A stretch of 64,000 bases of DNA. It comes from Lepeophtheirus salmonis. Lineage: Eukaryota > Arthropoda > Copepoda > Siphonostomatoida > Caligidae. The notes under the pieces were generated by a model. That model had not been told where the DNA came from. It saw nothing but the letters and a program-made list of their open reading frames with translations, and searched no databases. The stretch covers positions 27,605,886 to 27,669,885 of the forward strand of contig NC_052143.2 in NCBI RefSeq assembly GCF_016086655.4. Reading direction: 5' to 3'. The position numbers and the translations under genes are program-made. Below are positions 60,292 to 64,000 of this stretch, piece by piece (the stretch's first letter is position 1; every line of letters begins with the position of its first letter).

Positions 60292-60505
60292 ACATAGTTG
60301 CCTTGACAATGTGAAAAATGTTTTAGAAGAGAAGTTTAGCTATTATGAATTCAGTAGATCAGCTAGGAGCAGCTGTGATAAAAGGTAAGGTGGAGAACGA
60401 AATGAACAATAATATAGGGAAGAAATACTCTGATATTAATTCTCAATTCTGGTCTGTGTCTAACAAGGATTTACACACAAAACTAGTGATCAAAAATCGG
60501 TAACA
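60292..60505 (+). repeat. SINE-like dispersed repeat, copy 7
   Basis: ACATAGTTGCCTTGACAATG, GAAAAATGTTTTAGAAGAGA, AGGAGCAGCTGTGATAAAAG, CTAACAAGGATTTACAC in family order. Plus orientation. Confidence 0.78.
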
Positions 60506-60543
60506 ATTTATAAAAGTTAAAACAAAAAAAAAACATAAATAAA

Positions 60544-60745
60544 CATGGTAAGCCTGACATTTTTATTTTTTGAGGAGAGTAGCTTACCTGTCATGACGTT
60601 TCATTAAATCAGCTACATGCAGCTGTGACGAGAGGAGAAGGAAGTATACAATAATATGGGCAATAACAACTCCGATTTCTAATCTCAATTCTACTCTTAG
60701 CCCAACTAGCACTTACAATTATAATTGCAAAAAATCCTCAGAATA
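60544..60745 (+). repeat. SINE-like dispersed repeat, copy 8
   Basis: CATGGTAAGCCTGACATTTT, GAGGAGAGTAGCTTACCTGT, CATGACGTTTCATTAAATCA, GCAGCTGTGACGAGAGGAG, CTCAATTCTACTCTTAGCC. Same orientation as copy 7, only about 40 bases after it: a tandem pair. Confidence 0.8.
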
Positions 60746-60950
60746 ACTTTCTGTCTTTTCTGAGCACATACAAATATTAAAGCCGGTTGGCTAGATAATT
60801 TTATGCTGTAGAAAGGAAGTTTAGTTGACAAGAATTTAATAATAATGAGAACAGTCAAGGAAAATAAATTAAAAGACATATCTTAACTCATCAACAATTT
60901 TGAGTAGTCAGCCTATTATTGACTTAATGAAATATATGTACTAGTGTATA

Positions 60951-62160
60951 CAGGGTTGTTCAGGTAAATCCGGACTACGTTTAACTGCACCCTGATCAAT
61001 TAGTGAAGTAAATATTGGTTTTAAATTTTATTGACATATTTTTATAATACAAAGTTTTTTTTATATTTGTTTGCCATTTTCGTCAATCATTTGCTAGATA
61101 AAAGGCCTAAAAGATTTGCATGTGTTGTGTGAATTGGCAGATACCTTCTTTTCTAGCAATAAATACGGATATCATGAGTGTTTCTCGGATTTTTAGTTTA
61201 TCTTTCAGCTAATTCCCTTTAAGAACAGTAATCCATGGAATTCATATAGGGGGAGTTAGAGGGCTTGGTGTTGGCGTGTCAAAAAGACACATTCACTTCC
61301 TTAAACAAGTTTTGGGACTTCTTGTGAGAGGGGACCAAGGTTTATAGAAACTGGAAATCAACACCATTTGCCTCAGCTTTCCTCCAAGGTATTACTTGGC
61401 CAGACAGGAGTTCACAGTACCTATTGGCACCCACCCTTTCCTTTGGCTCAAAGAAAATGGGGGAAGAATAACACTGTCGTTGTTCTTAATGAACCCAAGT
61501 CTCATGAGGCTACATGGAAACTAGGTTTTCAAGGCATGGAAGACATTAGCTCTCTCTGTGGCCAACCATTAGTCGTTCTGAATGATGTGGGATCTATTGA
61601 CAGTCAATTTTTTCTCATCCAAATAAAAGAAGATTCGGTTACCATGGCACTACAAATTTTTGTATGTAAGGATATATATTTCGTAGAGGCGGTATGACTT
61701 CATCCTCAGGTCCGTTTTGAAGTTCCAGAAGACTGTTGCACGGCTTACTTAGCACTTTTTGGCAATAGCGTTAATCGGAGTCCCTGGAGATGTCTTCAAT
61801 GAACGTTTAGGTTCTACGAGGAATATGAGAGTGCGTTTTTTTATCATTCTGGGACTTGTAGACTTTTTTCTTTTATGATACGTCCTCCTTCTCGTGCATG
61901 TAGATGTTGTAGAATGTGTACTTTGGATATATGAGCATCTTCTTGATGTACGCAGGGCTATGCCTTACGCAAGCAAATTCGATGATGGTGTTCCTCTGGG
62001 TCTCCTAACTTGGAAATACTTTTTTTTAATTTTAAGTTGTGCAACTAACTTTAAGCTGAGGGTCAACCTGTTATTTTATAATTGAAGTAACCTAGTTAAA
62101 TGCTGTTCTTATTGTTCAGGATGTAGTTAAATAAAGGTTTGGATTTACTGAACAATTCTG
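60951..62160 (-). mobile_element. maT-like Tc1/mariner transposon, 1.21 kb, with TIRs and TA flanks
   Basis: Left end CAGGGTTGTTCAGGTAAATC and right end reverse-complemented CAGAATTGTTCAGTAAATCC; similarity continues about 50 bases inwards (both read TTTAACT then CAxCCTGA). TA at 60,949-60,950 and 62,161-62,162. The length, TIRs and TA duplication are those of a near-complete element. The transposase gene on the minus strand is broken. The TIRs differ from those of the 876 bp element at 56 kb, so at least two related families are present. Confidence 0.88.
61060..62020 (-). pseudogene. maT-like transposase, full-length but inactivated
   Basis: Reading down from about 62,015: ETQRNTIIEFA and IKKMLIYPKYTFYNIY, the N-terminal helix-turn-helix; FIEDISRDS and SKPCNSLLELQNG in shifted frames, the second one; LDEKKLTV (about 61,603-61,622), the first catalytic Asp with its usual DEK context; IDPTSFRTTNGWPQREL; MKTKFP-like text with a stop; RYCELLSGQVIPWRKAEANG (about 61,370-61,430). 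Where QDGAPxH is expected the text is a stop followed by TLVPSHKKSQNL, so the second Asp is lost. KPSNSPYMNSMDYC (about 61,220-61,262) shows SPD changed to SPY, but the third Asp (MDY) kept. Spacing from second to third site is about 37 residues, as in maT (DD37D). Multiple stops and frameshifts. Confidence 0.82.
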
Positions 62161-63015
62161 TATATATAACAATATACACAAGCATACTATATAATTTATT
62201 GATTATAACTTAAAAGTAATGAAAATTAAAGAAAATAATCATTTCTTTTTTGTCGAAAGTGTGGATTTGCACTTAGTATTTGATCCATCAACACAAAAAC
62301 CATCTACAATTATTTTTCTCAAAATTGAGAGTGGATTAGATTTGCCTCCTTTGGCGAATAGTCGTCAATTTTCGTCAAAAAATTATTATTATTAACCCTC
62401 TATAGATAAAATTGGGCTGTATCTATATATGAAGTAAACAAATAATTTGGATTTTCTCATTTTCTTGATTTTTGTTCATAAATGTTTTTATATGGACGCA
62501 CCACATATGTTGATCAAACTATTTTTTATTTTAGAATTTTTATTGCAAAATAAATTACTATTTCATATAAGAATGAGTTAAGAAAGTTTATTAGTGTATT
62601 TAAACTTACATAAACATCAGCATATGTCTGTAAACTTATTAAATAATCCTAATTACTTGTTTAATAATATTTTAACATTGTTTCACTATGAACTATCTTT
62701 ATTTGCTCAGTATTTGTATTCAATGTACTTCAGATTTAAAAGATATATAAAAAAGTTGTTATTATGATCATCATTAGCATCCTTAACAGAAACAAAAGAT
62801 CAAATAAATTATATATTCAAAGAGATATTATACGTTTAAACTGCTATAAATAGAGATTTAGAAAAACCAAAACTTTGGTCTTAATAGTTAGGTATTTCAT
62901 TTTTCTTAATTTTTTAACAAAATTAATAGTCTAGTATATTCCTTTTTTTACATCCCTAGTTGTACTATCATTGTCATAATAGGTATCTCGAATTTTAAAA
63001 ACGAATTATATTACG
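62161..63015. other. No gene; contains a repeat end
   Basis: AT-rich apart from the repeat at 62,417-62,511. Confidence 0.5.
62417..62511 (+). repeat. Dispersed repeat end, copy 2 (partner at 19.6 kb)
   Basis: TATATATGAAGTAAACAAAT through GGACGCACCACATAT, about 80% like 19,593-19,686, same orientation. Confidence 0.6.
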
Positions 63016-63707
63016 CAATACGGATTCCGTCCTAATATATCGTGTATCTATAATCTAATTTCATTATGGAATGATATCGTCAGTAGTTGTAACTGTAACC
63101 TTGATTGTATTGTTATATACCTTCATGGGGAACTTCTCTTTAAATTGTCTAACATCGGTATAAAGGGTCGGTTGTTACAGTGGCTTAGTTCCTGACTGAC
63201 GAATAGGATACAGAGTGTAGCAATCAGTTTCACTGTTTCTGAGACTAGTGACGTTACTTCATCTATTTCACAAGGTAGTGTACTTGGACCCACGCTTTTT
63301 GAAATTTACATTAACGACTTACCAGATAATTTTTCAGAAGATACATTCTTATACGTGGGTGATACAAAAATCTTATGTTCTGGTTTAAACTCTGTCGGCA
63401 ATGTCTATACCAAATTTATTAATTGGAGTGTAACTTGGAGAATGGCTATAAATGTGTTTTGCTTCCTTTCTCTAAAAAAGAGTTCCTCCACCCAAATCTT
63501 AAGGTGGTAAGTTATTTTTTGGACTTAGGAATCTACATCTCTCGTGATTTGAAATTTAAGAGGCATCAACAATACATTATAAAGAAGGTCAATCGTAACT
63601 TGGGAATCATTAAAAGAAGCTTAAAAACTCGAGACCCTTTGTTTATGGTAAAACTATATAAACTCTATGTCTCCCTTGTCATAACTGATTATAGCTCATA
63701 TAATTAA
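63016..63707 (+). pseudogene. Non-LTR reverse transcriptase remnant (Jockey/CR1-like)
   Basis: Frame 1 from 63,016: QYGFRPNISCIYNLI (RT motif with QxGFRxxxS), then DCIVIYLHGELLFKLSNIGI, which lacks the DFxKAFDxVxH segment: a small deletion removes motif A and its aspartate. WLSS, a stop (63,193-63,195), LTNRIQSV, then SISQGSVLGPTLFEIYINDL (about 63,258-63,320), motif B. YVGDTK (about 63,352) is motif C with YADD changed to YVGD. A frameshift between about 63,440 and 63,460 leads to LGIYISRDLKFKRHQQY (63,520-63,570) and INxx-like KKVNRNLGIIKRSLKTR, the thumb region. SVLGPxLFxxYINDLP is typical of Jockey/CR1-type LINEs and differs from the GCPLS type of the LINEs at 14 and 25 kb. A SINE-like repeat interrupts or follows at 63,708. 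Confidence 0.88.
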
Positions 63708-63750
63708 ATGCCATGACAGCTTAGCTTCTCTCCTCCAAAACAATAGTTAA
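63708..63750 (-). repeat. SINE-like dispersed repeat, copy 9 (partial)
   Basis: On the plus strand CCATGACAGCTTAGCTTCTC then TCCTCCAAAACAATAG, the inverted start of the family. Begins right where RT similarity ends. Confidence 0.6.
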
Positions 63751-64000
63751 ACAAAAAATTATTTTAGTTCTTTAAAAATTCATGACAGGATTGTTTTAGT
63801 TTACTTTTTTTATTTAATTTTTCATTTCATAACTGTTTAACGAATAGAAAGAAAAAAAAATGACCATTAGTTTGTCCAAAAAAAAAATTAAAAAAATGCA
63901 ATGCTCGATACAATGTTTTAACTATTTTGAATCAATTTATAGGAAATAAATAAATATGAGTTTACAAATAAGATTGTTTATCGTCGCAAACCGAATTGTT
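63751..64000. other. No recognised gene
   Basis: AT-rich end of the window. Confidence 0.5.

Noticed and set aside
1..64000. CRISPR array, bacterial operons or riboswitches
   Set aside because: No regularly spaced identical repeats and no prokaryotic gene organisation; the window is eukaryotic in character.

Overview
This window looks like AT-rich eukaryotic nuclear DNA. There are no bacterial-style operons and no long intact genes. Most of what can be recognised is decayed transposable elements. Copepod or other arthropod DNA is my best guess: mariner/maT and Mag-like Gypsy fossils are abundant, A+T is roughly two thirds or more by eye, and a short repeat is scattered through the window. 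A sea-louse-like (caligid) genome would fit, but that is inference from style, not from a matched gene. No rRNA, tRNA, CRISPR array or complete host gene was found.

Layout. 0.5-1.0 kb: endonuclease part of a Jockey/CR1-like LINE (+). 5.5-7.5 kb: two copies of a ~145 bp direct repeat around a SINE-like copy. 8.0-8.4 kb: the longest open frame with no explanation (-). 10.4-10.8 kb: a poly(A) scar and a mariner DNA-binding fragment. 14.3-15.2 kb: reverse transcriptase remnant of an L1-like LINE (-). 18.8-19.2 kb: maT-like transposase remnant (+). 19.8-21.7 kb: a small internally deleted Gypsy/Mag-like LTR element (-) with ~108 bp LTRs, primer-binding site and polypurine tract. 23.2-24.3 kb: unidentified + strand frames. 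24.6-28.0 kb: the best preserved LINE, with ORF1, endonuclease and RT readable on the minus strand but frameshifted; it is the same family as the 14-15 kb copy. 28.7-29.2 kb: deleted mariner (-). 32.6-32.9 kb: maT-like fragment (+). 34.7-35.0 and 39.7-40.7 kb: Gypsy-like Pol fragments (+). 37.1 kb: hAT-type MITE.

From 41 to 64 kb there are more SINE-like copies, a 225 bp tandem duplication (46 kb), a transposase remnant (48 kb), an alternating ~105 bp satellite (54.0-54.8 kb), an 876 bp TIR element with a gutted transposase (56.1-56.9 kb), a hAT-like terminus (58.3 kb), a nearly complete but dead 1.21 kb maT-like transposon with TIRs and TA flanks (60.95-62.16 kb), and the RT part of a Jockey/CR1-like LINE (63.0-63.7 kb).

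The elements do not work together as a pathway. Every recognised coding element carries stops, frameshifts, deletions or lost catalytic residues. The parts most worth following up are the dispersed ~220 bp repeat family (nine copies here), the A/B-alternating satellite, the L1-like family with its duplicated ORF1 tail, and a few open frames I cannot explain.
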